Assembly: GCF_001672295.1 (NCBI RefSeq)
Contig: NZ_JXMS01000027.1
Span: 1 to 52,974, forward strand
DNA: 52,974 nt
Origin: Halodesulfovibrio spirochaetisodalis
Lineage (GTDB): Bacteria; Desulfobacterota; Desulfovibrionia; Desulfovibrionales; Desulfovibrionaceae
Direction: 5' to 3'
A model generated the notes under the pieces. It saw only the letters and a program-made list of their open reading frames with translations. It had not been told where the DNA came from and ran no database searches. A program made the translations under genes and the position numbers. Position 1 is the first letter of the stretch, and the number at the start of each line of letters is the position of its first letter. Positions 44,848 to 52,880 of the stretch are shown here, in pieces.

Positions 44848-46086
44848 TTGACTGTCAGACATATTGCCCGAATTCTTGCTACCCTACTTGCTTTCACTAC
44901 CCTTTTCTTCGTAGGCTGCAGCCAGCCTCCAAAACCTGTTGTGCAGGAAAACATACCCTCACCAGTTGAGGAACAACCCGAAGGCGAGCGCTTCATACAG
45001 CTCAGCGACTCTGAAGCCCGTACTGTGAGCCAATCCCTTGCAATTAGCAAACAGGGAATGCGATCCTGGATGAATTTTGCGCCGGCTCTTGATCGTTCAA
45101 TTGCCTATGTTGCCAAAAAGCCGCAGCAAAAACTCGCGCTCGACCAATACGGCTTGCAGGTCTCATGGAAAACAATGGCGGTTTCATTGCAGCGTATGCG
45201 TGCATTATTGCCAAAGCTTGATGCTCACCCTGAACTTCTGGCAGAAAACTTTACCTTTTTCCGTCTGGACTCTGATCCGCAGTTTACCGGTTACTATGAA
45301 CCTGCGCTAAAAGCGAGTCTGGAGAAAAAAGCAGGATATGCCTACCCGCTTTATTCAAAACCGGCTGACCTCTTCATGCTGAATCTTGAAGATATCCATC
45401 CTCGATGGAAAGGCCAGCGTGCATACTACCGTATTGAAAACGGCAGAGCCGTTCCATACTATGACAGAAAAGCCATTGATATGAAGGGAGTGCTTCACGC
45501 ACAGCAGCTTGAAATTGCATGGGCTAAAGATCCACTCGATATTTTCTTCCTTCAAATTCAAGGTTCAGGAAGACTTATCCTTCCTGACGGCTCTACAAAG
45601 CACATTTTATATGCCGGAAAAAACGGCCGTCAGTACGTCTCATTGGGTCGCGTTATGTGCCGGAAAGGACTACTGCCTAAAGACGGTATATCCATGCAGG
45701 CTATTCGCAAATATTTCACGGAAAATCCAGAAGATACCTACAAGCTGTTAGCAACAAACCCTAGCTATGTATTCTTCAGACTTTCAGACTCCGGCCCGTA
45801 CGGTTCCATGGGACAACCTCTTACTCCTCGCGTTTCTCTTGCAACCGACCCTTCCTATCTTCCATTAGGAAGTATGCTGCTGTTCGATGTCCCAATGCCT
45901 GAAAAAAGTGCTGCAGGAACATTCCAATATGGTGAAAACCTTGCCGGATTCGGCTTAGCACAAGATACAGGCGGTGCAATCAAAGAACACCATCTGGACT
46001 TTTTCAGCGGATACGGAGAAGAAGCAACGTGGATTGCAGGTCATATGAACACAAATGGTGCAGTTTGGCTTTTACTGCCTAAATAA
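44848..46086 (+). CDS. mltA: Membrane-bound lytic murein transglycosylase A
   Basis: 412 aa lipoprotein (LFFVGC, lipobox Cys24) anchored in the outer membrane. MltA domain (FTGYYEPALKAS, DPLDIFFLQIQGSGRLILPDG) and 3D domain with AQDTGGAIKEHHLDFFSG (catalytic Asp). Cleaves peptidoglycan glycan strands to 1,6-anhydro products. Start TTG 44848 with GGAGG 6 nt upstream. Monocistronic. Confidence 0.93.
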   Translation: MTVRHIARILATLLAFTTLFFVGCSQPPKPVVQENIPSPVEEQPEGERFIQLSDSEARTVSQSLAISKQGMRSWMNFAPALDRSIAYVAKKPQQKLALDQYGLQVSWKTMAVSLQRMRALLPKLDAHPELLAENFTFFRLDSDPQFTGYYEPALKASLEKKAGYAYPLYSKPADLFMLNLEDIHPRWKGQRAYYRIENGRAVPYYDRKAIDMKGVLHAQQLEIAWAKDPLDIFFLQIQGSGRLILPDGSTKHILYAGKNGRQYVSLGRVMCRKGLLPKDGISMQAIRKYFTENPEDTYKLLATNPSYVFFRLSDSGPYGSMGQPLTPRVSLATDPSYLPLGSMLLFDVPMPEKSAAGTFQYGENLAGFGLAQDTGGAIKEHHLDFFSGYGEEATWIAGHMNTNGAVWLLLPK

Positions 46087-46149
46087 ACCACCCAATACCA
46101 AAATTTAACAGCCTGAACTCACTGGTCAGTGCAATCATAGGACTCACAG

Positions 46150-46198
46150 GTCAGCTGCTCGCATAAATTCGGTTATGCGGACAGCTGACTTTTTTATT
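46150..46198 (+). terminator. Terminator of mltA
   Basis: GTCAGCTG/CAGCTGAC with inner CGCATAA/TTATGCG, then six Ts. Confidence 0.92.
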
Positions 46199-46309
46199 AG
46201 CCAAACAGCGAAGTTCATCGTTACCTTCAAGTCTGATTCCTCTTTATCTACCCCTTAATTCTAGAAGTTGCCTTGCTTCAAATGCAAGTAGTTCGTTTTT
46301 TCTCTCCTG

Positions 46310-46325
46310 TGTTGCCAATGCAACA
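46310..46325. promoter_or_regulatory. 6-4-6 palindrome upstream of nhaC
   Basis: TGTTGC-CAAT-GCAACA, perfect dyad in the 46087-46478 gap, with a related CTTGC...GCAAG dyad about 40 bp upstream. Spacing suits a Crp/Fnr-family dimer (compare TTGAT-N4-ATCAA), so the regulator encoded at 49533 is a candidate binder. Nothing else but the mltA terminator is seen in this gap. Confidence 0.45.
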
Positions 46326-46478
46326 GACTCACGTTCAATTTTATTCCACGGTTAATCAAAACCTGTATGTCTGTCATACTCGACTGTTATGAACAAAAGC
46401 CTGAACGGAGTATCTCACTCTGTTTACTCCTGTTCCAGAGCTCTGCATGAACATTATTCCCGCCTGTAAGGAGTTGTT

Positions 46479-47906
46479 ATGAGTGTAGAAGAGAAAAAAC
46501 CGTCGTTACTGTGGGCTATTTTAACTTTCTCCCTTCCGGTTGCCGTCATTCTGTACGGCACTGTTGTTGTGGGAGTCCGTCCCCCTGTTCTTCCGTTGCT
46601 CGTGGCTGTTGGACTTGCAGGGATCATGTCTCTTCGCATCGGGTATTCCTGGAATGAATTACAGGAAGGCATGCTTGCCTCTGTAGGCAGAATTCAGCTT
46701 GCCGTTGCCATTCTTATGCTTGTCGGAATGATCATTCCAGCTTGGATGGCTTCAGGCACTATCCCAGCCATCATCTATTGGGGACTTACTTTTATCTCAC
46801 CGGAACATTTCCTCGTTTCAACATTCATACTTTGTGCAGTTGCCTCATTGGCTACAGGAACCTCTTTCGGCACCATGGGCACCATTGGTGTAGCTTTACT
46901 CGGAGTTGGAGGGGTAATGGAATTTGACCCCGCATGGACAGTGGGTGCCATTGTGTCCGGTGCATACTTCGGTGACAAAATGTCCCCTATTTCTGACTCC
47001 ACCAACATCACAGCTACTGTATGTAACGTTCCACTGTTCACACATATATCCTCTATGCTCTGGACAACAGTTCCTGCTGCCTTCATTACAATTGCCGGCT
47101 ACTGGATGCTCGGTTCTATGCATACAGGGGACACTGGTAATATCGCGAATATCAATATCATTCTCACCAACCTTGAGTCTTCGTTCAATTTATCACCTCT
47201 TGCGTTCATCCCACCTGCTCTCATGATTGTACTAGCGTACAAGCGCCTTCCAGTACTACCGGTAATGGTCATATGCCTTATCAGCGCTCTTGCCATCGCT
47301 ATGGCTGAAGGTGCTACTCTTGCAGAACTGGCCGGTCAGTTGACTCGTGGTTACAAAGCCACCACGGCTTCACCGGAACTGAATAAACTCCTCTCCCGCG
47401 GTGGACTCATGAGTATTATGGTCACAATTCTGCTGTTAACAAGTGGAATGGCTTTCGGCGGGATTCTCGAAAAGGCACGTGTCCTTGAAGTGCTGCTCGA
47501 TGCGATGCTCCGCGGAGCTAAATCTGCCACCAGCCTTGTAGGGGCTACACTTACTGCGGCCTATATCATCCTACTGGGTACCGGCAGTCAGATTCTTGCT
47601 GTCGTCGTTCCCGGGCGAGCCTTCACTAATGCATACAAGCATGCAGATATTGCACCGCAGGTACTTTCCAGAACATGTGAAGATGCAGGTACTTTGGGGT
47701 GCCCTCTTATCCCGTGGAGTGTACATGCGTTCTATATTCTAGGGGTTCTTGGAGTAAGCGCAGTAGACTTTATGCCGTTTGCTTTCTTCAACATCATTAT
47801 CCCTGTGATCTCTATGACGTGCGCTATCACCGGATTTGGTATTTTCAAAACAAACGGTGAACCTGTACGCCCTCTTGTTACCGCGAAAGACACAACGACT
47901 GCCTAA
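46479..47906 (+). CDS. nhaC: NhaC-family Na+/H+ antiporter
   Basis: 475 aa with about eleven to twelve membrane helices: PVLPLLVAVGLAGIMSLRIGYSW, TGTSFGTMGTIGVALLG, GAYFGDKMSPISDSTNITATVC, GGLMSIMVTILLLTSGMAFGG and the C-terminal pore half. The DKMSPISDSTN segment is typical of NhaC. Exchanges Na+ for H+; some relatives carry organic acids instead. RBS AAGGAG before ATG 46479. First gene of a five-gene cluster; the next begins 16 nt after its stop. Confidence 0.9.
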   Translation: MSVEEKKPSLLWAILTFSLPVAVILYGTVVVGVRPPVLPLLVAVGLAGIMSLRIGYSWNELQEGMLASVGRIQLAVAILMLVGMIIPAWMASGTIPAIIYWGLTFISPEHFLVSTFILCAVASLATGTSFGTMGTIGVALLGVGGVMEFDPAWTVGAIVSGAYFGDKMSPISDSTNITATVCNVPLFTHISSMLWTTVPAAFITIAGYWMLGSMHTGDTGNIANINIILTNLESSFNLSPLAFIPPALMIVLAYKRLPVLPVMVICLISALAIAMAEGATLAELAGQLTRGYKATTASPELNKLLSRGGLMSIMVTILLLTSGMAFGGILEKARVLEVLLDAMLRGAKSATSLVGATLTAAYIILLGTGSQILAVVVPGRAFTNAYKHADIAPQVLSRTCEDAGTLGCPLIPWSVHAFYILGVLGVSAVDFMPFAFFNIIIPVISMTCAITGFGIFKTNGEPVRPLVTAKDTTTA

Positions 47907-47922
47907 GCATCAAAGGAAATAT

Positions 47923-49485
47923 ATGTTCAAAAAATCGATTCAAAATGTCGTATTCATTATGCTGGATACGTTGCAGTTCAACTATCTTGGCTGTTACGGC
48001 AATACAAAAGTGAAAACCCCTAACCTCGACAAATTTGCAGAAAAAGGCTTTCTCTTTGAAAATGCCTACAGTGAAGGACTTCCAACCATTCCAGCACGTC
48101 GCGCGTTGATGACAGGTCGATTCACCCTTCCCTATGGCGGCTGGAGACCGCTCACTACAGAAGACACTACGCTGACGGATATGCTCTGGTGTCGAGAAGT
48201 CCAAACAGCACTCGTCTATGATACGCCACCAATGCGGCTCCCAAAGTACGGGTACTCTCGTGGCTTCGACTATGTCCGCTTTTGCAACGGGCACGAACTG
48301 GATCACGAGACATTCAGCCGTCTTCCGCTTAATGCAAAGCTCAAGGGAGAAGACTTTCTCTCTCCTGAATGGCTCAAGAAAAATGCTGATGGTGAATACG
48401 ACGATTCAAGCAAATCGTTGATCCGTGAAACTGAATGTTATCTCCGCCAACGCCAGCATTGGCAATCGGATGCAGACAACTATGTCTCCGTTGTCATCTC
48501 AGAAGCAGATGAATGGATAAAAGAAAAACGGGATCCTAATCGTCCGTTTTTCCTATGGGTAGATTCCTTTGATCCCCATGAACCTTGGGATCCGCCTTCT
48601 GTGTGGGAAGGAAAGCCTTGCCCGTACAATCCAGATTACGAGGGCAATCCGCTTCTAATTGCACCGTGGACAGAAATTGACGGCGTTATGACTGATGAAG
48701 AATGTAAACACATTCGTGCCCTCTACGCTGAAAAAGTCACTCTGGTAGATAAATGGCTCGGCAAGTTATTTGACTCAATCAAAGCCCAAGGCTTGTGGGA
48801 CGAAACTATGATTGTCATCACATCTGACCACGGACAGCCTATGGGTGATGCAGAGCATGGACATGGAATTATGCGAAAATGCCGTCCATGGCCTTATGAA
48901 GAGTTGGTGCACATACCTTTACTTGCTCATGTACCAGGTGTGCCAGAAGGAAAACGTATTAGAACTTTTGTCCAAAACGTTGATATTACAGCTACTATTC
49001 TTGACGCATTAGGGCTTAATGATTCAGAAGCATTAGAAGAAACGGGACATGAAGGCATCAGCACATTCGATGCTGATGAACTACAAGGTATCAGTCTTCT
49101 CCCTGTAATGCGCGGAGAAACAGATACTGTGCGGGATTTTGCTATTGCAGGCTACTATGGAATGTCGTGGTCAATCATTACAGATGAGTACAGCTATATT
49201 CACTGGTTACAAAAAGAAATTGATACCGATTCCATGAACGCCATCTTTTATGATGGCTCCGGCTCCGGCGGTAATGCAGGAGAACAGTCTGCAAAACTGG
49301 AAGTAAAAGAAGAAATGTGGACTTGCGTTCCCGGTGCTGAAGTTTCAGTACCGCAAACAGATGAAATGTACGACCGTAGGATAGATCAGTTCCAGCTGAA
49401 CAACATTATTGATAGTCACCCAGATAAAGCTAAAGAGCTTCTGCAGCAACTCAAGCTGTATATCGGCGAACTACGCACAACATAA
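47923..49485 (+). CDS. Sulfatase-superfamily hydrolase with Thr at the nucleophile position
   Basis: 520 aa, no signal peptide, so cytoplasmic. Start ATG 47923 after AAAGGAA. Alkaline-phosphatase/sulfatase fold: N-terminal FIMLDTLQFNYLGCYGN metal site, then LPTIPARRALMTGR, where sulfatases have C/S-x-P-x-R-x4-T-G; here the first position is Thr55. VITSDHGQPMGDAEHGHG gives the second metal site. Without Cys or Ser, formylglycine cannot form, so the enzyme more likely uses Thr as nucleophile like phosphodiesterases of the superfamily, or an unusual sulfatase mechanism. Substrate unknown; the cluster with nhaC and a thioredoxin pair gives no obvious pathway. Confidence 0.85.
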   Translation: MFKKSIQNVVFIMLDTLQFNYLGCYGNTKVKTPNLDKFAEKGFLFENAYSEGLPTIPARRALMTGRFTLPYGGWRPLTTEDTTLTDMLWCREVQTALVYDTPPMRLPKYGYSRGFDYVRFCNGHELDHETFSRLPLNAKLKGEDFLSPEWLKKNADGEYDDSSKSLIRETECYLRQRQHWQSDADNYVSVVISEADEWIKEKRDPNRPFFLWVDSFDPHEPWDPPSVWEGKPCPYNPDYEGNPLLIAPWTEIDGVMTDEECKHIRALYAEKVTLVDKWLGKLFDSIKAQGLWDETMIVITSDHGQPMGDAEHGHGIMRKCRPWPYEELVHIPLLAHVPGVPEGKRIRTFVQNVDITATILDALGLNDSEALEETGHEGISTFDADELQGISLLPVMRGETDTVRDFAIAGYYGMSWSIITDEYSYIHWLQKEIDTDSMNAIFYDGSGSGGNAGEQSAKLEVKEEMWTCVPGAEVSVPQTDEMYDRRIDQFQLNNIIDSHPDKAKELLQQLKLYIGELRTT

Positions 49486-49532
49486 CACTCACGCAACGGT
49501 GCGCCAGCTCTCATGCATGACAAGGAAAAATC

Positions 49533-50207
49533 ATGATACACAATGTAGACGAATTCTGGAGAGTTAACGTTGATAGCAATGTCTGGGAGCAGGTATTACA
49601 TCTTGGGCATAAAAAAGAATTCAAACAAGGTGACGTGATCATTAATGCAGGAGAGTTGGTTCATGAGCTATGTTATTTACAATCTGGTGTAGTGTGTATG
49701 AAACGAACCTCGTGGGACGGTGCTGAGAAAATCATTATGCATGTTGAACAAAACTCTTTGTTCAGCGAAGCACCGTTCTTTATCAACCGCCCTATCCGTA
49801 GCTTTTTTACCTGCTATAAGGATGCAACGGTGTATTTTTTCTCAAAAAACACCGTGGAAAAGATGCTCACAGGGCATCCTGAAATTGCACGAGATATCAT
49901 ACAAACGCTCTCTGAAAAAATGAGTGTTCTCAGCAATCAGTCAGCCTCGCTGGGGCTGGATACACTTGATCAACGCATCATTAAATTTATCCTGCTCCGC
50001 TATAACTCCATGCCCCTGCATAACAATGAAGTAATATCGTTAGGTTCACTGCGAATGAAAGATATCGCCAGTATTCTGGGAGTACACAGAGCTACATTAT
50101 ACAAGTCACTTAAAGAGCTAGAAAAAAGCAATTTGATCAAAATTCTTCCTAAAAACAAACTGCATATACTCGACATCGACGGGCTTTCCGCACTCGCATA
50201 CGAATAA
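49533..50207 (+). CDS. Crp/Fnr-family transcriptional regulator
   Basis: 224 aa. Cyclic-nucleotide-binding-like sensor domain (KKEFKQGDVIINAGELVHELCYLQSGVVCMKR) and C-terminal HTH (LRMKDIASILGVHRATLYKSLKELEKSNLIK). The N-terminal Cys pattern of oxygen-sensing FNR is missing, so it does not carry that Fe-S cluster; the effector is unknown. Followed closely by trx and trxR-like genes, an arrangement also reported in Desulfovibrio vulgaris (recalled, not checked here). Probably autoregulatory on the cluster. Confidence 0.88.
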   Translation: MIHNVDEFWRVNVDSNVWEQVLHLGHKKEFKQGDVIINAGELVHELCYLQSGVVCMKRTSWDGAEKIIMHVEQNSLFSEAPFFINRPIRSFFTCYKDATVYFFSKNTVEKMLTGHPEIARDIIQTLSEKMSVLSNQSASLGLDTLDQRIIKFILLRYNSMPLHNNEVISLGSLRMKDIASILGVHRATLYKSLKELEKSNLIKILPKNKLHILDIDGLSALAYE

Positions 50208-50222
50208 TGCTGGAGACACACC

Positions 50223-50540
50223 ATGAGTACAATCCCACCTCTTCCTACAGTTCACCTTGAAAATGACTTTGCCTCATTAACCAATGCTGTAATATTTTTC
50301 CATAAAGCTCTTTGTCCTCATTGCAAAAATATGGAAAAAGTGTTGGCTAAGTTTTCTGCGAAAGTTTCAGCTGTAGAGCTCTTCAGCATCGATAGCGAAG
50401 TTAACTCGGAAATTATGGAAAAACTCGCTTTGGAGCGAGTTCCGACACTTGTGTTTATTCGAAACGGCTCAGTTGCAACTGTTCATTCCGGATTAATGAA
50501 CCCTAGGGAACTGAAAGCACTGTACGAAAAACTGCCATAA
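50223..50540 (+). CDS. Thioredoxin-like protein with CPHC active site
   Basis: 105 aa thioredoxin fold: ALCPHCKNMEKVL (Cys31/Cys34) in place of WCGPC, and the cis-Pro segment ERVPTLVFIRNG. The Pro-His dipeptide resembles DsbA and usually raises the redox potential, making it a poorer reductant than standard thioredoxin. No signal peptide. Fifteen nucleotides separate it from the crp gene and fourteen from the reductase gene. Confidence 0.9.
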   Translation: MSTIPPLPTVHLENDFASLTNAVIFFHKALCPHCKNMEKVLAKFSAKVSAVELFSIDSEVNSEIMEKLALERVPTLVFIRNGSVATVHSGLMNPRELKALYEKLP

Positions 50541-50554
50541 CCTCAGAGGGAACC

Positions 50555-51466
50555 ATGAGTACGGAATATGATCTGATTATTCTGGGTGGTGGTGTCGCTG
50601 GAATGACCTCTGCGATCTATGCGGCTCGAGCAAACTTGGAAGTTCTGCTTTTAGACGAGAACGCATGCGGCGGACTTGTCAACTGGACACAAGTCGTCGA
50701 AAATGTGCCTTCCCATATGTCGATTGGTGGTATGGAACTTTCAGAGCGCATACAAGAGCAAGTGGAAGCGTTAGGAGTGGATATTGAAGAAGCGGCCTGT
50801 ATCGACCGCATAGAGCTTACGGGCGATATCAAACTTGTCGAAGCAGACGATGAAAAATACACAGCTAAAGCAATCATTATCGCAACTGGCCGAAAGCCAG
50901 TTCCCCTCCAAATAGCCGGAGAGTGTGAGCAAGTTCATTTCTGTGCAATCTGCGACGGAGCTGCTTACAAAGATAAAAAAGTACTCGTTGTAGGCGGTGG
51001 TAACAGCGGCTTTGATGAGGCAATAGCCCTGCTTGACCAAGGTGTCTCAGAACTGATTCTCATCGAAAAAATGGATCAATTCTTTGCAGCTCAGACAAAT
51101 CAGGATGCTCTTTCATTGCGCCCGAACTCTACCCTTCTTCTTTCAACAGAAGTCTCCGCTATCAATTATACTGACAAACTCCATTCAGTCACGTTACGTA
51201 ATATAGAAACAAACGAAGAAACTACCCACGACTGTGACGGTATTTTCGTTTTTATGGGACAACAACCTGGAACTTCGATCTTTCAGGATCAACTGATATT
51301 GGATAGTGACGGATACATCAACACAGATGAACAGATGACAACCTCACTGTCAGGAGTATTCGCTGCAGGTGACGTACGAAAGAAAAAATATCGTCAAATA
51401 ACAACAGCAATGTCTGATGGAACTATTGCTGCACTTGAGGCAGAACGATACATTCACAGCCTCTGA
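50555..51466 (+). CDS. Thioredoxin reductase-like flavoprotein, atypical
   Basis: 303 aa. FAD-binding IILGGGVAGMTSAIYAARAN, redox CAIC (Cys130/Cys133), second Rossmann loop VVGGGNSGFDEAIALL, and C-terminal GVFAAGDVR. Usual NADPH-type enzymes have HRRxxxR after the second Rossmann beta strand; here the stretch is LIEKMDQFFA (169-178), with no paired Arg, so NADPH is unlikely to be the donor. NADH, reduced ferredoxin or another flavin donor are alternatives. Presumed partner is the adjacent CPHC thioredoxin. Last gene before a strong terminator. Confidence 0.88.
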   Translation: MSTEYDLIILGGGVAGMTSAIYAARANLEVLLLDENACGGLVNWTQVVENVPSHMSIGGMELSERIQEQVEALGVDIEEAACIDRIELTGDIKLVEADDEKYTAKAIIIATGRKPVPLQIAGECEQVHFCAICDGAAYKDKKVLVVGGGNSGFDEAIALLDQGVSELILIEKMDQFFAAQTNQDALSLRPNSTLLLSTEVSAINYTDKLHSVTLRNIETNEETTHDCDGIFVFMGQQPGTSIFQDQLILDSDGYINTDEQMTTSLSGVFAAGDVRKKKYRQITTAMSDGTIAALEAERYIHSL

Positions 51467-51501
51467 CTACTGCCCTCAATCACAAAAAAAATACAGTTAC
51501 T

Positions 51502-51534
51502 AAAAAAGGCGCTGGTTCAGTACAGCGCCTTTTC
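51502..51534. terminator. Bidirectional terminator
   Basis: AAAAGGCGCTG/CAGCGCCTTTT stem with loop GTTCAGTA; A-run on one side and T-run on the other serve both converging transcripts. Confidence 0.9.
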
Positions 51535-51568
51535 TCATTTCCATATATATTAAAACAGCAATTCATTT

Positions 51569-52169
51569 CTATTCAAAACTCATACTATACCGTGAAGACT
51601 GATCATTAAGGTGATCAAAAAAATGGGAATACTTAGCTACAGCTGCGTACGGGTCTTTATCATACTCCTTGGCAAATTCTTTGTACTCATTGCATGCATT
51701 CACCAAAGAAGTAAGGGCACTAGCTTTTCGAAAATTATTTTCCAACTCAGGATTATCTTCAAGCAACTGCTCAATTTCTTTTTTTCTGAGGATGGCTGCC
51801 ATTCACCCGAATTGAACCTTTTTTATCTACAACTAATTCAATCTTTGGGCTCGAAGAAATATCATTTGCTGCAAACAACTCATCTAACTTTAAGCGTACC
51901 CTATCTTCAGCCTTTTGCTGCCCCATCTGCAAATCTTCAAGCGAAATGACCTTCCCGGGTGTATAGTCCACTCCCATCTGAGAGAAAAAGCTTGCTACTA
52001 ATCTACTTGGACTTGAAAAATTTATCGCATCTCCAGTTACCTGCTGCTGCCCTGCTGATGGTTTAACTGCGGCTTTGCAGGACCAATCTATTTTATTAAC
52101 TGAATAGCCGTTCTGTATGCCTTGAATCACAACCTTTTCTCCTGTAATCATAGGAAGTTTTATCCACAC
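51569..52169 (-). pseudogene. Hypothetical gene split by a frameshift in an A7 tract
   Basis: Two overlapping frames: residues up to KKGSIRVNGSHPQKKRN-stop (ending 51771), and a +1 frame continuing KKEIEQLLEDNPELENNFRKASALTSLVN...RYSMSFE (ending 51569). They meet at a run of seven Ts on the plus strand (51779-51785). Removing one A from the mRNA run gives one continuous protein of about 193 aa (ATG 52151) or 199 aa (GTG 52169). The join GSHPQKKEIEQLLEDNPEL reads naturally. The protein is soluble, with no recognised family. Sequencing error, true disruption, or transcriptional slippage are all possible; neither start has a good ribosome site. Confidence 0.6.
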
Positions 52170-52356
52170 GTAATTACTAAAGCAAAGTTTATACCGTAAC
52201 CACCTGTATTATTTTATCATCAAACAGTAAGAAATAAGTCTATAGTTACGTTCAATCTACTTAACGAATACACATTCCATTAATTCCAACAGTAGATAAC
52301 AGCCCATTCAACTTAAGGATCCTCCTTAATGCATTCCAACCCAACCTCGCATTGAA

Positions 52357-52442
52357 GTCATTATTCTCGGCATTGTTTTTCGTGCCTGACAACATGCGTG
52401 GGACTCATTACGACCCACCGTGAATATTCCGAGAATAATGAC
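52357..52442. repeat. 14-bp inverted repeat enclosing a structured 58-nt centre
   Basis: GTCATTATTCTCGG (52357-52370) and CCGAGAATAATGAC (52429-52442) are perfectly complementary; the centre has a further GTGGG/CCCAC pair. It may form a long hairpin RNA or be an element end pair. The rest of 52170-52800 shows only small dyads, including GCCATAT/ATATGGC (52605-52627), and no convincing gene or tRNA. Confidence 0.55.
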
Positions 52443-52800
52443 GGAGAGAGGACGGAAGGGGTGACGCGTTAAAGCGCAGAGGGAATGGAAAGGGAGATCT
52501 GCGCTAGCATCTCCCGTCCCCCCGCGGGAGCGTGGGAAGAGAAAGCTTGGGACTCGGTTTGATTCAAAGAAACGAGATGGAATAGGTAAGCTTAAGCAAG
52601 GAAAGCCATATTGCAAATTGATATGGCAGATTATTTCGGACGAACTCTTTTCGATGAATGCAAAGACAAAGAAGAAGGCCAATCTACTCTTTTCTGACTC
52701 GGCTACTTTTTGATTTCATAGATTAGTTTGACCATCGGCTGTCGCCTTGGATCAAACCTCGCGCCGGTAGGCGCTCAACGGCTTCGCCGCGGCTCTTATC

Positions 52801-52817
52801 GCCTGTGGGAAAGTAGG
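52801..52817 (+). repeat. 17-nt inverted copy of a 5S rRNA segment
   Basis: GCCTGTGGGAAAGTAGG here is the sense-strand sequence of the 5S rRNA near its 3' end, but in opposite orientation to the gene: the exact reverse complement is at 52890-52906. The two copies flank the terminator. Confidence 0.75.
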
Positions 52818-52833
52818 CAAAGCATATAAACAG

Positions 52834-52869
52834 AGAAAGCCCGTTAGCTATAAAGCTAACGGGCTTTCT
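52834..52869 (-). terminator. Terminator of the rRNA operon
   Basis: Perfect 16-bp stem AGAAAGCCCGTTAGCT/AGCTAACGGGCTTTCT with loop ATAA, beginning about 12 nt after the 5S 3' end. No long T-run follows on the minus strand (CTGTTTA). Confidence 0.8.
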
Positions 52870-52880
52870 AAAATAAATCT

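Noticed and set aside
52326-52682. 118-aa minus-strand frame near the rRNA operon
   Set aside because: It spans the 14-bp inverted repeat, has Ser/Arg/Pro-rich composition, no ribosome site and no recognisable motif.
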